Assembly (NCBI GenBank): GCA_026400815.1
Contig: JAPLOI010000013.1
Location: 1 to 56,206 of the forward strand
DNA length: 56,206 nt
Reading direction: 5' to 3'
Origin: Alphaproteobacteria bacterium
GTDB lineage: Bacteria > Pseudomonadota > Alphaproteobacteria > Acetobacterales > Acetobacteraceae
Shown here: in pieces, positions 23,976 to 33,280 of the stretch
How the letters are laid out: every line of letters begins with the position of its first letter
Position numbering within the stretch: the stretch's first letter is position 1
Program-made: the position numbers and the translations under genes
The notes under the pieces: generated by a model
Database searches by the model: none
The model's input: only the letters and a program-made list of their open reading frames with translations
What the model was told of the DNA's origin: nothing

Positions 23976-24407
23976 ATGGCGGACGTGCGCGACGCGCTGA
24001 TGGTGGGCAAGACCTCCGACGGCAAGCTGGTGCGCCGGCCGCTGTCGCCGCATTTGCAGGTGTACAAGCCCCAGATCACCTCGGCCCTTTCGATCTTCCA
24101 CCGCGTGACCGGGGTGGCGCTGTCGGTGGGCACGCTGATGCTTGTGTGGTGGCTGGTGGCCGCGGCCACCTCCGATGCCGCCTATGCGACGGCGAGCGGC
24201 TTCATCGGCTCCTGGTTCGGGATGCTGCTGCTGTTCGGCTGGACCGTGGCGCTGTGGTACCATTTCTGCGCCGGCATCCGGCACCTGTTCTGGGATGCCG
24301 GGTACGGCTTCGAGCTGCCGACGGTGCATCTCACCGGCAAGCTGGTGCTGGCAGCCACCGTGGTGCTGTCGGTGCTGACCTGGATCGTGATTTTCGCCGT
24401 TCGCTGA
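23976..24407 (+). CDS. sdhC: Succinate dehydrogenase cytochrome b556 subunit
   Basis: SdhC anchors complex II in the inner membrane and helps bind haem b and ubiquinone. The 143-residue protein has the family motif RRPLSPHLQVYKPQITSALS followed by IFHRVTG, then three membrane helices. The haem-ligand His is in WYHFCAGIRHLFWD. First gene of sdhCDAB; sdhD starts 12 bases after its stop. Confidence 0.95.
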   Translation: MADVRDALMVGKTSDGKLVRRPLSPHLQVYKPQITSALSIFHRVTGVALSVGTLMLVWWLVAAATSDAAYATASGFIGSWFGMLLLFGWTVALWYHFCAGIRHLFWDAGYGFELPTVHLTGKLVLAATVVLSVLTWIVIFAVR

Positions 24408-24419
24408 AGGGCTCCGAGC

Positions 24420-24827
24420 ATGGCCGACACCAAGGGACCCGAGATCGCCATCCGCCGCTCCATGCTGGGGCGCGCGCGTGGCCTGGGTGCTGCGAAAAGC
24501 GGCACCGCACATTGGTGGGCGATGAAGGCCACCTCGCTGGCGCTGATCCCGCTCACGCTGTGGATGCTGGGCAGCATGATCGGGCTGCAGGGCGCCACGC
24601 GGGCGCAGGTGGCGGCCTGGGCCGGCGGGCCGATCACGGCCACTTTGCTGCTGGCCACCATCGCCGCGCTGTTTCATCACATGTACCTGGGTGTGCAAAC
24701 CGTCATCGAGGACTACATCCACAATGAGCGGCCCCGGATCGCGTGGCTGATGGTGACGAAGGGCGTGGCATGGTTGCTGGGCCTGGCCTCCGCGATCTCG
24801 GTGCTGAAGCTCGCCTTCACGGGTTGA
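24420..24827 (+). CDS. sdhD: Succinate dehydrogenase hydrophobic membrane anchor subunit
   Basis: SdhD pairs with SdhC as the second membrane anchor. The 135-residue protein has three predicted helices and the conserved [20 protein letters not shown], which holds the second haem-ligand His and the Asp-Tyr pair near the quinone site. The N-terminal [20 protein letters not shown] is typical of alphaproteobacterial SdhD. It lies between sdhC and sdhA. Confidence 0.93.
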   Translation: MADTKGPEIAIRRSMLGRARGLGAAKSGTAHWWAMKATSLALIPLTLWMLGSMIGLQGATRAQVAAWAGGPITATLLLATIAALFHHMYLGVQTVIEDYIHNERPRIAWLMVTKGVAWLLGLASAISVLKLAFTG

Positions 24828-24864
24828 CCCCAAGGATAGCCGGACGGCCGGCGACAGGACGCAC

Positions 24865-26676
24865 ATGAACGCGGTGACCAAACCTTCCCTCGGCGCCTAC
24901 AACGTGATCGACCACACGTATGACGTGGTGGTGGTGGGCGCCGGCGGCTCCGGCCTGCGCGCCACGCTCGGCATGGGCGCGGCGGGGCTGAAAACCGCCT
25001 GCATCACCAAGGTGTTCCCCACCCGCAGCCACACCGTGGCCGCCCAGGGCGGCATCGGTGCCGCGCTGGGCAACATGGGCGAGGACGATTGGCGCTGGCA
25101 CATGTACGACACCGTGAAGGGGTCGGACTGGCTGGGCGACCAGGACGCCATCGAATACATGTGCCGCGAGGCGATCCCGGCGATCTATGAGCTGGAGCAC
25201 TTCGGCGTGCCGTTCAGCCGCACCGAAGACGGCAAGATCTACCAGCGCCCCTTCGGCGGCCACATGACGGAATACGGCAAGGCCCCGGCCATGCGCGCCT
25301 GCGCCGCCGCCGACCGCACCGGCCACGCCATCCTGCACACCCTGTATCAGCAGAGCCTGAAGCACGAAGTTGAGTTCTTCGTGGAATACTTCGCGCTCGA
25401 CCTGATCATGGACGAGGACGGCGCCTGCCGCGGCGTGATGGCCTGGAACCTGGAAGACGGCACGATGCACCGCTTCCGCGCCCAGTCCGTGGTGCTCGCC
25501 ACCGGCGGCTATGGCCGCGCCTACCTCTCCTGCACCTCCGCCCACACCTGCACCGGCGACGGCTCCGGCATGGCGCTGCGCGCCGGCCTGCCCGTGCAGG
25601 ACATGGAATTCGTGCAGTTCCACCCCACCGGCATCTTCCCCGCTGGCTGCCTGATCACCGAGGGCGCGCGCGGCGAGGGCGGCTACCTCACCAATTCCGA
25701 GGGAGAGCGCTTCATGGAGCGCTACGCGCCGACGGCCAAGGACCTCGCCTCGCGCGACGTGGTCTCCCGTTCCATGACGTTGGAAATCAACGCCGGGCGC
25801 GGCTGCGGGCCGAACAAGGACCACATCCTGCTGCACCTGGAGCACCTGGGGGCGGACATCCTGAACGAGCGCCTGCCGGGCATTTCCGAGACCGCGCGCG
25901 TGTTCGCGGGCGTGGACCTGACCAAGGCGCCGATCCCCGTGCTGCCCACGGTGCACTACAACATGGGCGGCGTGCCGACGAACTATCATGGCGAAGTGCT
26001 GCGCCCGACCAAGGACAACCCCGACGGGATCGTGCCCGGCCTGATGGCCGTGGGCGAGGCCGCCTGCGTGTCCGTGCATGGCGCCAACCGCCTGGGCACC
26101 AACTCCCTGCTCGATCTCGTGGTGTTCGGCCGCGCCGCCGCCCACCGCGCCGCCGAGGTGGTGAAGCCCGGCACCAGCCAGGCCCCGCTGCCGGCCCGCG
26201 CCGGCGAGGCCAGCCTCGATCGCTTCGACGGCACCCGCCACGCCAAGGGCGGCACGAAGGTGGCCGAGCTGCGCGACGGGCTGCAGCGCGCCATGCAGGC
26301 CCATGCCGCCGTGTTCCGCGACAGCGCGAGCATGATCGAGGGCGTCGGCAAGATGCAGAAGATGTGGAAGGGCATGGACGACATGTCCGTCTCCGACCGC
26401 TCGCTGGTGTGGAACTCCGACCTGATGGAAGCGCTGGAGCTCCAGAACCTCATGGGCAACGCCATGACCACGATGGTCGGCGCCGAAGCCCGCAAGGAAA
26501 GCCGCGGCGCCCAGGCGCATGACGACTATCCGGACCGTGACGACGAAAACTGGATGAAGCACACCCTGGCCTGGTGCAACGACCACGGCGAGGTGAAGCT
26601 CGACTATCGCGGCGTGAAGATGCAGACCCTGACCAACGAGGTTCAGGTCTTCCCGCCGAAGAAGCGCGTGTACTGA
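24865..26676 (+). CDS. sdhA: Succinate dehydrogenase flavoprotein subunit
   Basis: SdhA oxidises succinate to fumarate on covalently bound FAD. The 603-residue protein has the dinucleotide-binding [16 protein letters not shown] and the flavinylation His in [19 protein letters not shown]. The active-site region [37 protein letters not shown] and [20 protein letters not shown] follow. All are standard for the respiratory enzyme. It is followed at 22 bases by sdhB. Confidence 0.98.
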   Translation: MNAVTKPSLGAYNVIDHTYDVVVVGAGGSGLRATLGMGAAGLKTACITKVFPTRSHTVAAQGGIGAALGNMGEDDWRWHMYDTVKGSDWLGDQDAIEYMCREAIPAIYELEHFGVPFSRTEDGKIYQRPFGGHMTEYGKAPAMRACAAADRTGHAILHTLYQQSLKHEVEFFVEYFALDLIMDEDGACRGVMAWNLEDGTMHRFRAQSVVLATGGYGRAYLSCTSAHTCTGDGSGMALRAGLPVQDMEFVQFHPTGIFPAGCLITEGARGEGGYLTNSEGERFMERYAPTAKDLASRDVVSRSMTLEINAGRGCGPNKDHILLHLEHLGADILNERLPGISETARVFAGVDLTKAPIPVLPTVHYNMGGVPTNYHGEVLRPTKDNPDGIVPGLMAVGEAACVSVHGANRLGTNSLLDLVVFGRAAAHRAAEVVKPGTSQAPLPARAGEASLDRFDGTRHAKGGTKVAELRDGLQRAMQAHAAVFRDSASMIEGVGKMQKMWKGMDDMSVSDRSLVWNSDLMEALELQNLMGNAMTTMVGAEARKESRGAQAHDDYPDRDDENWMKHTLAWCNDHGEVKLDYRGVKMQTLTNEVQVFPPKKRVY

Positions 26677-26697
26677 TCGGAAGGCGTCGAACACCAG

Positions 26698-27480
26698 ATG
26701 GCCAACTTCTCGCTGCCCGCCAACAGCCGCGTTCAGCCCGGCACAACCCACAAGGCCCCTGCCGGGGCGAAGAACGTGCGCGCGTTCAACATCTACCGCT
26801 GGAGCGCGGATGATGGGCAGAACCCGCGCACCGACACGTTCGAGATCGATCTCGACGCGTGCGGCCCGATGGTTCTGGACGCGCTGATCAAGATCAAGAA
26901 CGAGGTCGATCCCACCCTCACCTTCCGGCGCTCCTGCCGCGAGGGGATCTGCGGCTCCTGCGCGATGAACATCGACGGGACCAACACGCTCGCCTGCCTC
27001 AAGCCGATCGAGGAAGTGGCCGGGGAGGTGAAGATCAACCCGCTGCCGCACATGCCCGTGGTGAAGGACCTGGTGCCCGACCTCAGCCAGGCCTACGCCC
27101 AGCTGCGCTCAATCGAGCCCTGGCTGAAGTCCGACACGCCTGCCCCGCCCGACGGCGAGCGCCTCCAATCGAAGGAAGAGCGCGCCAAGCTGGACGGCAT
27201 GTGGGAGTGCATCCTGTGCTTCTGCTGCTCCACCGCCTGCCCCAGCTACTGGTGGAACGGCGACCGCTTCCTGGGCCCCGCCGTGCTGCTGGCCGCCTAC
27301 CGCTGGATCGCCGACAGCCGCGACGAGGCCACCGGCGCCCGCCTGGACGCGCTGCATGACCCGTTCAAGCTGTACCGCTGCCACACCATCATGAACTGCA
27401 CCCAAACCTGCCCCAAAGGCCTGAACCCCGCCAAAGCCATCGGCGAAATCAAGGCCCTGATGGTCGAGCGCGAAGGCTGA
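26698..27480 (+). CDS. sdhB: Succinate dehydrogenase iron-sulfur subunit
   Basis: SdhB carries electrons from FAD to ubiquinone through three clusters. The 260-residue protein shows the 2Fe-2S ligands in [16 protein letters not shown]...LAC, the 4Fe-4S ligands [16 protein letters not shown], and the 3Fe-4S ligands [17 protein letters not shown]. Trp/Tyr residues of the quinone pocket are also present. It is the last gene of the operon and is followed by a strong stem at 27504. Confidence 0.98.
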   Translation: MANFSLPANSRVQPGTTHKAPAGAKNVRAFNIYRWSADDGQNPRTDTFEIDLDACGPMVLDALIKIKNEVDPTLTFRRSCREGICGSCAMNIDGTNTLACLKPIEEVAGEVKINPLPHMPVVKDLVPDLSQAYAQLRSIEPWLKSDTPAPPDGERLQSKEERAKLDGMWECILCFCCSTACPSYWWNGDRFLGPAVLLAAYRWIADSRDEATGARLDALHDPFKLYRCHTIMNCTQTCPKGLNPAKAIGEIKALMVEREG

Positions 27481-27503
27481 CGACGGCCTTCCTGGGAAAG
27501 AAA

Positions 27504-27525
27504 GGCCGGGGCTTTCGCCCCGGCC
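27504..27525 (+). terminator. Stem-loop after sdhB (first hairpin of the compound element)
   Basis: GGCCGGGGC-TTTC-GCCCCGGCC is a perfect 9-bp stem starting 23 bases after the sdhB stop. It lacks a U tract but is very stable. It is also the outermost left hairpin of the 27504-27738 element. Confidence 0.6.
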
Positions 27526-27587
27526 CCCAAGCAGGGGCTTTGCCCCTGCACCCCACTGGGGCCTTAGGCCCCAGACCCCTTTACTTT

Positions 27588-27656
27588 TTTGCCCATGGCA
27601 CGGGGTGGGCTATCGGGAGCTATGATCCGGATAGCCCACCCCGTGCCATGGGCAAA
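27588..27656. repeat. 27-bp perfect inverted repeat with 15-base spacer
   Basis: The left arm (27588-27614) begins TTTGCCCATGGCACGG and ends GGGCTATC. The right arm (27630-27656) is its exact reverse complement. The spacer is GGGAGCTATGATCCG. Such a long perfect stem could extrude as a cruciform or act as a terminal structure of a small non-autonomous mobile element. Confidence 0.9.
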
Positions 27657-27760
27657 CTAATGTGGGTCCAGGGACCTCAGGTCCCTGGTAGGGGTGTCGG
27701 GGGCAAAGCCCCTGACCGGGTCCAGGGCAGAGCCCTGGCCTTCCTTCCGGGAGAGCCAGC

Positions 27761-28408
27761 ATGAGGTTCGACGGGCGGCCGTTTGCGGCGTGGATGAATT
27801 CGTTGTGGGTGGATCATGCCGTGTTGCGCACGGTGTGGCGCAATTTTGCCGTGGTGGTGCCGGGCCAGTGGTATCGGGCCAGCCATCCCTTGCCGTGGCG
27901 CATTGGCGGCTGGGTGCGGCGGATTGGGCTGCGGACGATCGTGAATTTGCGTGGCCCGCGGGAATGCGGGTCGGATGCGTTGTCGCGCGCGGCGACGGGG
28001 CGGCTGGGCGTGAACCACGTGTACATGCCGTTCGAGAGCCGTGGGGCACCGCACCGGGACCGGATCCTGCGGTTCCATGAGATCTGGCGCACGGTGGAAA
28101 CCCCGGTGCTGATGCATTGCAAATCGGGCGCGGACCGGGCCGGCCTGGCCTCAGGCCTGGTGCTGATGTTCGGGGGCGGCACGGCAGCCGATGCGCTGGG
28201 ACAGTTGTCGCTGCGCTTCGGGCATGTCCGCGGCGCGCCACCAGGGATCCTCGATGCGTTCTTCCTGCGCTACCAGGCAGAGGCAGAGGGGCGGTTGCCG
28301 TTCCTCGATTGGGTGCGCGACGAGTACGATGAGGAGGCGCTGCGCCGGGATTTCCGGGCGCATGGCCTGGCCAGCTTCCTCAACGACCAAGTGCTGCGGC
28401 GGGAATAG
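27761..28408 (+). CDS. Dual-specificity / tyrosine phosphatase-like protein
   Basis: The 215-residue phosphatase has the Cx5R active site MHCKSGADRAG (Cys120, Arg126). A probable general-acid Asp lies earlier in the fold, though I cannot place it surely. The N-terminus (VPGQWYRASHPLPWRI, then GLRTIVNLRGPRE) matches bacterial DSP/PTP-like phosphatases that act on phosphotyrosine proteins, phosphoinositide-like or lipid phosphates. No signal peptide is seen. Its 3' end overlaps the convergent GT39 gene by 29 bases. Given the lipid A genes nearby a lipid phosphate substrate is possible but unproven. Confidence 0.85.
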   Translation: MRFDGRPFAAWMNSLWVDHAVLRTVWRNFAVVVPGQWYRASHPLPWRIGGWVRRIGLRTIVNLRGPRECGSDALSRAATGRLGVNHVYMPFESRGAPHRDRILRFHEIWRTVETPVLMHCKSGADRAGLASGLVLMFGGGTAADALGQLSLRFGHVRGAPPGILDAFFLRYQAEAEGRLPFLDWVRDEYDEEALRRDFRAHGLASFLNDQVLRRE

Positions 28409-29780
28409 CGCGCAGGCGGTAGGCGGCGTTCTCGAACGAGACGGGATAGGTGGCGACGAGCGCGGCCAGGATCGTCGCTTCCTCGCTGGTCTGCCAGCGT
28501 TCCTCGATCACATAGGCCGGGCGATAGGTGGCGAGCGTGGCGCGCCAGCCCTCGGGCGTCAGGGTTTCGGGCCAGGTGTGGCTGGGCAGGCCGGCGTAGA
28601 GTGCGAAGATGCGCGGGTTGCGGGCGATCAGGCGGGTGCCGGGGGGATTCTCGCGCAGTTCGGCCAGCAGGGCCTGGAACTCGGCGCTGTCGGCGGTGAG
28701 GGGCGCCTGGGCGCGGGCATCGTGCTGCCAGTAGAACGGCCCATAGAGCACGGCGAGCCCGGCCAGCACGGCGGCGGGCGGCAGGCGGCGCAGCGGCTCC
28801 AGCGCCAGCCACAGCAGCAGCGGCAGGATCGGCAGGGCGTAGCGCGTCGGCTCCAGGTGCACGGGGTAGGCGATCAGCGCGGCGCCGTAGAGCAGCACGA
28901 AGATCACCACGGCATCCGGCCCACGGCGCAGGTAGCGCCACAGCCCCCAGCCGATCAGCCCCAGCAGCGCCAGCAACACCGGTCCATTCGCCAGCCGCCC
29001 GAAGCTGAGCCCGAACAGCTCCACCACCGCAAAGGCATAGGCCTGCGCCGCGGAGGCGAGGTGGCGCACCACGCCAACTTCCCGCAGCCGCTCGACATAT
29101 CCGGCATAGGTGGCGTTGTCGACGCGCAGCCACAGCGTTGCCAGCAGGGCCACTGACACGCCAGCCAGCAGCGCGGGGACCAGGCGCCGGCGCATCGGGC
29201 CCGGCCGAAACAGCAGGTCCAGCACCAGCGCCATGGCCAGCACAATGCCGATGGAACGGGTCAGGATCGCCATCGCCACCCCGATGCCCAGCAGCACGGG
29301 CCTTCCGCGTGCGCCGAGCAGGGCGAGGTAGCACCATGCGGCGAACACGATGTCGGAGCCTACGGCGTCCCGCCGCATCAGGATCGCGGGCGAAAGCCCG
29401 GCGGCCAGCACCAGCACCGCACTCCAGCGCGGGCCCAGCGTTAGTTCCGCCAGCCGGTGCAGCGCCCACAGCATGGCCAGCAGCGCCACGAGCATTAGCA
29501 GCTTGATCAGCGTGCCATCCAGCCCGAACGCGGCCACCACCGGCGCCAGCAGCAGCGGCAGGCCGGGCGGGTAGGCGGCGGGGGACATGATGGCGTTGGC
29601 CGGGTTGAACACGAAACCCGTATCGGCATAGCCGCGCCCCTGCACCAGCGCCTGGGCATGGGCGAGATACAGCGCGAAATCCCCGCCCCCCATCACCGAA
29701 AGCCCGGGCCGGAACAGCGCGAGATACAACAGTGCCAACCCGGCCAGCGCGGCCGCCGGCCACCAGCGTTCAGCGCGCAT
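28380..29780 (-). CDS. GT39/ArnT-like polyprenyl-phosphate-sugar transferase
   Basis: The 466-residue membrane protein has about ten helices and the GT39/GT83-type first loop GGGDFALYLAHAQALVQGRG with its acidic residue. It also has SPAAYPPGLPLLLAP, RRDAVGSDIVFAAW and LEPTRYALPILPLLLWLA. A C-terminal soluble part follows (about residues 350-466). Enzymes of this fold move a sugar from a polyprenyl-phosphate donor to lipid A, core sugar or protein in the periplasm. The position downstream of the lipid A acyltransferase and MFS genes on the same strand suggests lipid A or LPS decoration. It overlaps the MFS gene by 11 bases. Confidence 0.85.
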   Translation of the reverse strand: MRAERWWPAAALAGLALLYLALFRPGLSVMGGGDFALYLAHAQALVQGRGYADTGFVFNPANAIMSPAAYPPGLPLLLAPVVAAFGLDGTLIKLLMLVALLAMLWALHRLAELTLGPRWSAVLVLAAGLSPAILMRRDAVGSDIVFAAWCYLALLGARGRPVLLGIGVAMAILTRSIGIVLAMALVLDLLFRPGPMRRRLVPALLAGVSVALLATLWLRVDNATYAGYVERLREVGVVRHLASAAQAYAFAVVELFGLSFGRLANGPVLLALLGLIGWGLWRYLRRGPDAVVIFVLLYGAALIAYPVHLEPTRYALPILPLLLWLALEPLRRLPPAAVLAGLAVLYGPFYWQHDARAQAPLTADSAEFQALLAELRENPPGTRLIARNPRIFALYAGLPSHTWPETLTPEGWRATLATYRPAYVIEERWQTSEEATILAALVATYPVSFENAAYRLRAIPAAALGR

Positions 29781-31038
29781 TGGCCGACGCCGAAAGCGGG
29801 AACAGGTGGCGGCGCCACACCAGCGCGATCCCGCCGGTGGCCAGCAGGCCGAACAGGCAATAGGCCGTGGCGGTGGCCACGAAGCCGAACTTCGCGATCA
29901 TCCATCCGGCCAGCAGCAGGCCCAGCGGCATGCTGTACACCGCCAGCATGCGCACCCCCATCACCCGGCCGCGAAAGCGCGGCTCCGTACTGCGCAGCAG
30001 CATCACGGCCATCGGCACCATGCTGAAACTCTGCATGAACCCCGCCAGCATCAGCAACGGAATTCCCAGAAGCGGCACGCTGGTATGGGCATACATCAGC
30101 AGCATCACGTACCAGACGAAGGTGAAGCTGATCATCACCCGCCCGGCCGGAATGCCGCGCGCCGCCGTGCCCAGCAGCAAGGAGCCGATCAGCCCGCCAG
30201 AGGCGAACCCCGCCGCCAGGAAGCCCAGCCCCCCCTGCCCCATGCCGTAGATGTCGCGCGCCACATAGGGCAGCAGCCCGCCGGAGAGAGGAAAGGCGCA
30301 GAAATTCACCAGGAAGGCGATCACCATCGCCGCCAGCAACCGCGGCGTGGCCGCGACATACCCCAGCCCCTCCCACACCTCCCGGAACGGCGATGCGTGC
30401 GAATCCGCCTTCGCCCGCGCCGGGTTGGCGATGCAAAGGGTCAGGCCGAGGCTCACCACGTACAGCCCGGCGATCATCACATAGGCCGCCCCCAGCCCCA
30501 GCAGCGCGAAGATCGCCGCCCCCACCAGCGCGCCCATGATGCGCGCGGAATCCATCGTGGTGCGGGAGATGCTCACCGCCCCCATCAGCTGCGCCGGAGA
30601 CATCAGCCCGCCGATCAGCGTGTTGCGCACCGAAAGGTCGCAGGGCCGCACCAGCCCCATCACCACGGCAACGCACACCACATGGATCGGCGTGATCACG
30701 CCCGTCAGCGCGAAAACCGCCAGCAGCGTGGCCTGCGCCACGTACAGCCCGCGCATCAGGCACAGCATGTTGCGCGCGCCGATCCGGTCGCACGCCACGC
30801 CGTACAGCGGCGCGATCAACGTGCCGAGAAACTGCAAGGAGCCGAACACCGTCAGCCACACCACCGACTGCGTCTCGACCAGGATGTACCAGCCGAGGAT
30901 CAGGGTCTCCATCTCGAAGGCCCAGGAGGTCAGCAGGTCGGCCGGGAACATCACCCGGTAGCTACGGTTGCCGAACGGCGCCAGGAACGGCACCCGCGCG
31001 TTGTCGGCCGGCCGCGGCAATGTGGCCTGGCTGGCCAT
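29770..31038 (-). CDS. MFS transporter (EntS-like exporter type)
   Basis: About 422 residues from ATG 31038, with AGGAGG upstream. A DUF894/EntS-like major facilitator has twelve helices starting FLAPFGNRSYRVMFPADLLT. It has GVACDRIGARNMLCLMR as loop 2-3 and a matching mid-protein region. Family members export siderophores or other small metabolites. It is placed between the lipid A acyltransferase and GT39 genes, 91 bases after the former, and is likely in the same transcript. The substrate is unknown. Confidence 0.88.
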   Translation of the reverse strand: MASQATLPRPADNARVPFLAPFGNRSYRVMFPADLLTSWAFEMETLILGWYILVETQSVVWLTVFGSLQFLGTLIAPLYGVACDRIGARNMLCLMRGLYVAQATLLAVFALTGVITPIHVVCVAVVMGLVRPCDLSVRNTLIGGLMSPAQLMGAVSISRTTMDSARIMGALVGAAIFALLGLGAAYVMIAGLYVVSLGLTLCIANPARAKADSHASPFREVWEGLGYVAATPRLLAAMVIAFLVNFCAFPLSGGLLPYVARDIYGMGQGGLGFLAAGFASGGLIGSLLLGTAARGIPAGRVMISFTFVWYVMLLMYAHTSVPLLGIPLLMLAGFMQSFSMVPMAVMLLRSTEPRFRGRVMGVRMLAVYSMPLGLLLAGWMIAKFGFVATATAYCLFGLLATGGIALVWRRHLFPLSASANAR

Positions 31039-31129
31039 GCCGTGCGTTTCCTCCTGCTTTGGCGTTGCCCGAACGCTCGCAGAAGGCCCGGTCCGCTTCA
31101 AGCCGCCGGGATGCGGGGCAGCGTTGAAG

Positions 31130-32005
31130 CTACTGTCTCCAGCGGCGGTGAAACCAGAGCCACTGCGCCGGCTCCTCGCGCACCCAGCCTTCGATCACCG
31201 TGTTGATCATCTGGGTCGCGCCGCGCACGTCGATCTCGCCCGCGGCGTTGCGCGGCAGGTCCAGCGGGCCGGTGGTGGTGACATGGAAGCGCAGCCCGGG
31301 TCGGCGGATCACCCGCACGCCATACACCGGGCACTCATACCGCTTCGCCAGCCGCGCCAGGGTGGGGTTCGCCTTCGTCTCCCGCCCGAAGAAGGTGATC
31401 GGCTCGCCGCGGCCGAAGAACTGGTCCACCAGCATGCCCAGGTGCTCGCCACGCTCCAGCGCCGCCGCCATCTCGAACGCACCGGACCGGCGGGACGAGA
31501 TCAACCGCCCCATCAGCGGCCCACGGATCGCCTCGATCTGCGCGGCCACGCTGCGGTTGTTCGGCATGCGATACAGCACCGCCGTCGGCAATCCGTGCCG
31601 TTGCGCCGCCACCGCCGGCAGCTCCCAATTCGCCAAATGCGCCGTGAACAGCAGCGCCGGCTGCCCGTCATCGCGCAGCCGCTCCAGCACCTCGCGCGCA
31701 TCGGTCGTGATGCGCCCGGCCAGCGGGTGATTCTCGTCGTAATCCCAGATGCGATCCAGGTGCACATACTCGCCCGCCACGCGCCCCAGATTCTCCCAGG
31801 CATCGCGCAGCGTTGCCTCCACCCAGGCGGCGTCCTTCTCCGGAAAGCTCGCCGCCAACTGCCGCCGGCCCACGCGATGCTCCGGCAGCAACGGGCCAAT
31901 CCGCCGCGCCATCCCACCCACGAAATCGGAGGCGCGCTCCGGGGACATGCGGCGCAGCAGGGAGAGGATGCCCCCTACGAGGCCACCGAGGATACGATCA
32001 AACAT
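31130..32005 (-). CDS. lpxXL: Lipid A lauroyl/very-long-chain acyltransferase (LpxXL-like)
   Basis: The 291-residue LPLAT-family enzyme has the catalytic HxxxxE motif in LLFTAHLANWE (His123, Glu128), then AVLYRMPNNRSVAAQIEAIR. MLVDQFFGRGEPITFFGRE follows, and the ending EEPAQWLWFHRRW is typical of LpxL/HtrB enzymes. A hydrophobic N-terminus holds it at the inner membrane. With the adh, fabF pair, fabZ and acp genes on the same strand it fits LpxXL, the acyltransferase that moves a 27-OH-C28-type chain from AcpXL to lipid A. ATG 32005 is used; TTG 32011 is possible. A nested palindrome lies directly upstream. Confidence 0.85.
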   Translation of the reverse strand: MFDRILGGLVGGILSLLRRMSPERASDFVGGMARRIGPLLPEHRVGRRQLAASFPEKDAAWVEATLRDAWENLGRVAGEYVHLDRIWDYDENHPLAGRITTDAREVLERLRDDGQPALLFTAHLANWELPAVAAQRHGLPTAVLYRMPNNRSVAAQIEAIRGPLMGRLISSRRSGAFEMAAALERGEHLGMLVDQFFGRGEPITFFGRETKANPTLARLAKRYECPVYGVRVIRRPGLRFHVTTTGPLDLPRNAAGEIDVRGATQMINTVIEGWVREEPAQWLWFHRRWRQ

Positions 32006-32015
32006 CAGCAAGACT

Positions 32016-32116
32016 CTTCTTTTTCTGAAGAAAAAGAAGCAAAAAGACTTTTATTCGCTCGCACCCGATCCAGCGAACGAACAAAAGTTTTTTGGTTCTT
32101 TTTTTCAAAAAAGAAC
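32016..32116. repeat. AT-rich nested palindrome, copy 2
   Basis: The left hairpin CTTCTTTTTC-TGAA-GAAAAAGAAG (32016-32039) and the right hairpin GTTCTTTTTT-TC-AAAAAAGAAC (32095-32116) are identical in stem to copy 1. The core TTCGCT...AGCGAA is also inverted. It lies between the 3' end of adh and the start of lpxXL, so it could cut transcription within the cluster, and its left arm (AAGAAGAG on the mRNA) sits where the lpxXL ribosome-binding site should be. Confidence 0.85.
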
Positions 32117-32129
32117 ATACTTGCTCGCT

Positions 32130-33152
32130 TCAAAGGCTGACCAGGATCTTCCCGAACACATCCCTGTGTTCCATCCGCCCCAGCCCCTCCTCGTAGGTCT
32201 CCAGCGTGTATTCGGTATCGATCACCGGCCGCACGCCCGAGGCGATCCGGTCCAGCGCCGAGACCATGTTCGCCACCCGGCAGCCGAAGCTGCCTGTGAT
32301 CCGATACTGCTGCTGGAACAGCTGCATCAGGTTGATGCTCCCACTCGGCCCGGAAGTCGCCCCGCACGTCACCAGCCGCCCACCGCGCTTCATGGACAGC
32401 AGCGAGCCCTGCCAGGTGTCGGCGCCGACATGCTCGAACACCACGTCCACGCCCTTCTTGCCGGTGATCCGGCGAACCACGCCCTCGAACCGGTCCTCGC
32501 GATAGTTGATCACATGGTCCGCCCCCAACGCGCGCGCCTTCTGGGCTTTGTCCTCACTGCCCACGGTGGTGATCACGGTGCAGCCCATGGATTTCGCAAT
32601 GCGGATGGCGATGCTGCCGATGGCGGAACCGCCGGCATGCACCAGGATCCACTCGCCCGGCTCCAGCTTCGCGTTGTCGAACAGCATGTGCTCCACCGTG
32701 CCGTACGCCACTGTCACGCAGGCGGCATCGGCGGTGGAGACGGCATCGGGCACCGGCACCAGCAGGCGCGCGGGGTGGTTGGTCAGCTCCTGCGCGAAGC
32801 CGTCGATATGGAAGCCGCGCACGCCGGCGACGTTCTCGCACAGATTGTCCCGCCCTTCGCGGCAGGCGCGGCAGGTGCCGCAGGTGATGGCGCCGAACGG
32901 CACCACGCGCTGGCCCGGGCGCAGATGCGTCACCCCCTCGCCCACGGCCACCACCTCGCCGGCGGCCTCGGCGGCCACGGTCAGCGGCAGCTTGCGCTTG
33001 GCAAAGGCCATGCCGCGGAAGCCCCACACATCCAGGTGGTTCAGCCCCACCGTGCGCACGCGGAACTGCGCTTCGCCCGGCCCGGGCGGCGGCGGGGGTT
33101 CAAGCTCGACCAGCCGCACATCGCGGTCGCCGAAGAGCTGGAGGGCACGCAT
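32130..33152 (-). CDS. Zinc-binding alcohol dehydrogenase-like oxidoreductase of the acpXL cluster
   Basis: A 340-residue medium-chain dehydrogenase. The structural zinc Cys set is CGTCRACREGRDNLC, the NADP-binding loop is HAGGSAIGSIAIRIAKSMG, and the quinone-reductase-like start is GLNHLDVWGFRGM in place of the catalytic-zinc Cys. Rhizobial acpXL clusters also hold a dehydrogenase of this class between the ketosynthases and lpxXL. It probably acts in oxidation or reduction during very-long-chain hydroxy fatty acid synthesis; the step is unproven. It is divergent from the TPR gene by 128 bases. Confidence 0.88.
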   Translation of the reverse strand: MRALQLFGDRDVRLVELEPPPPPGPGEAQFRVRTVGLNHLDVWGFRGMAFAKRKLPLTVAAEAAGEVVAVGEGVTHLRPGQRVVPFGAITCGTCRACREGRDNLCENVAGVRGFHIDGFAQELTNHPARLLVPVPDAVSTADAACVTVAYGTVEHMLFDNAKLEPGEWILVHAGGSAIGSIAIRIAKSMGCTVITTVGSEDKAQKARALGADHVINYREDRFEGVVRRITGKKGVDVVFEHVGADTWQGSLLSMKRGGRLVTCGATSGPSGSINLMQLFQQQYRITGSFGCRVANMVSALDRIASGVRPVIDTEYTLETYEEGLGRMEHRDVFGKILVSL

Positions 33153-33280
33153 GGCTTCGTCCTCTAGGCGGTCGCGGCAGGCTCTACGCAGCCCGCCGCC
33201 CGAAGGCAAGCACGCGCCATTGCCGCCGCCACACCCCGCCGCGTAGCGTGCCGGCCAACAGCCGCCAGGGAGCACCCGCC

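Larger units (their letters stand above)
27504..27738. repeat. Compound inverted-repeat element with six hairpins around a long central stem
   Basis: Left arm hairpins: GGCCGGGGC/GCCCCGGCC (27504-27525), GCAGGGGC/GCCCCTGC (27531-27549) and TGGGGCC/GGCCCCA (27557-27573). Right arm hairpins: CCAGGGACC/GGTCCCTGG (27668-27688), GGGGC/GCCCC (27700-27712) and CCAGGGC/GCCCTGG (27722-27738). Read on the opposite strand, the right arm repeats the left arm in order, with base changes that keep each stem paired. Between them is a 27-bp perfect inverted repeat. No coding frame is convincing here. The design equals that of the AT-rich nested palindromes but in GC-rich sequence. Confidence 0.85.
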
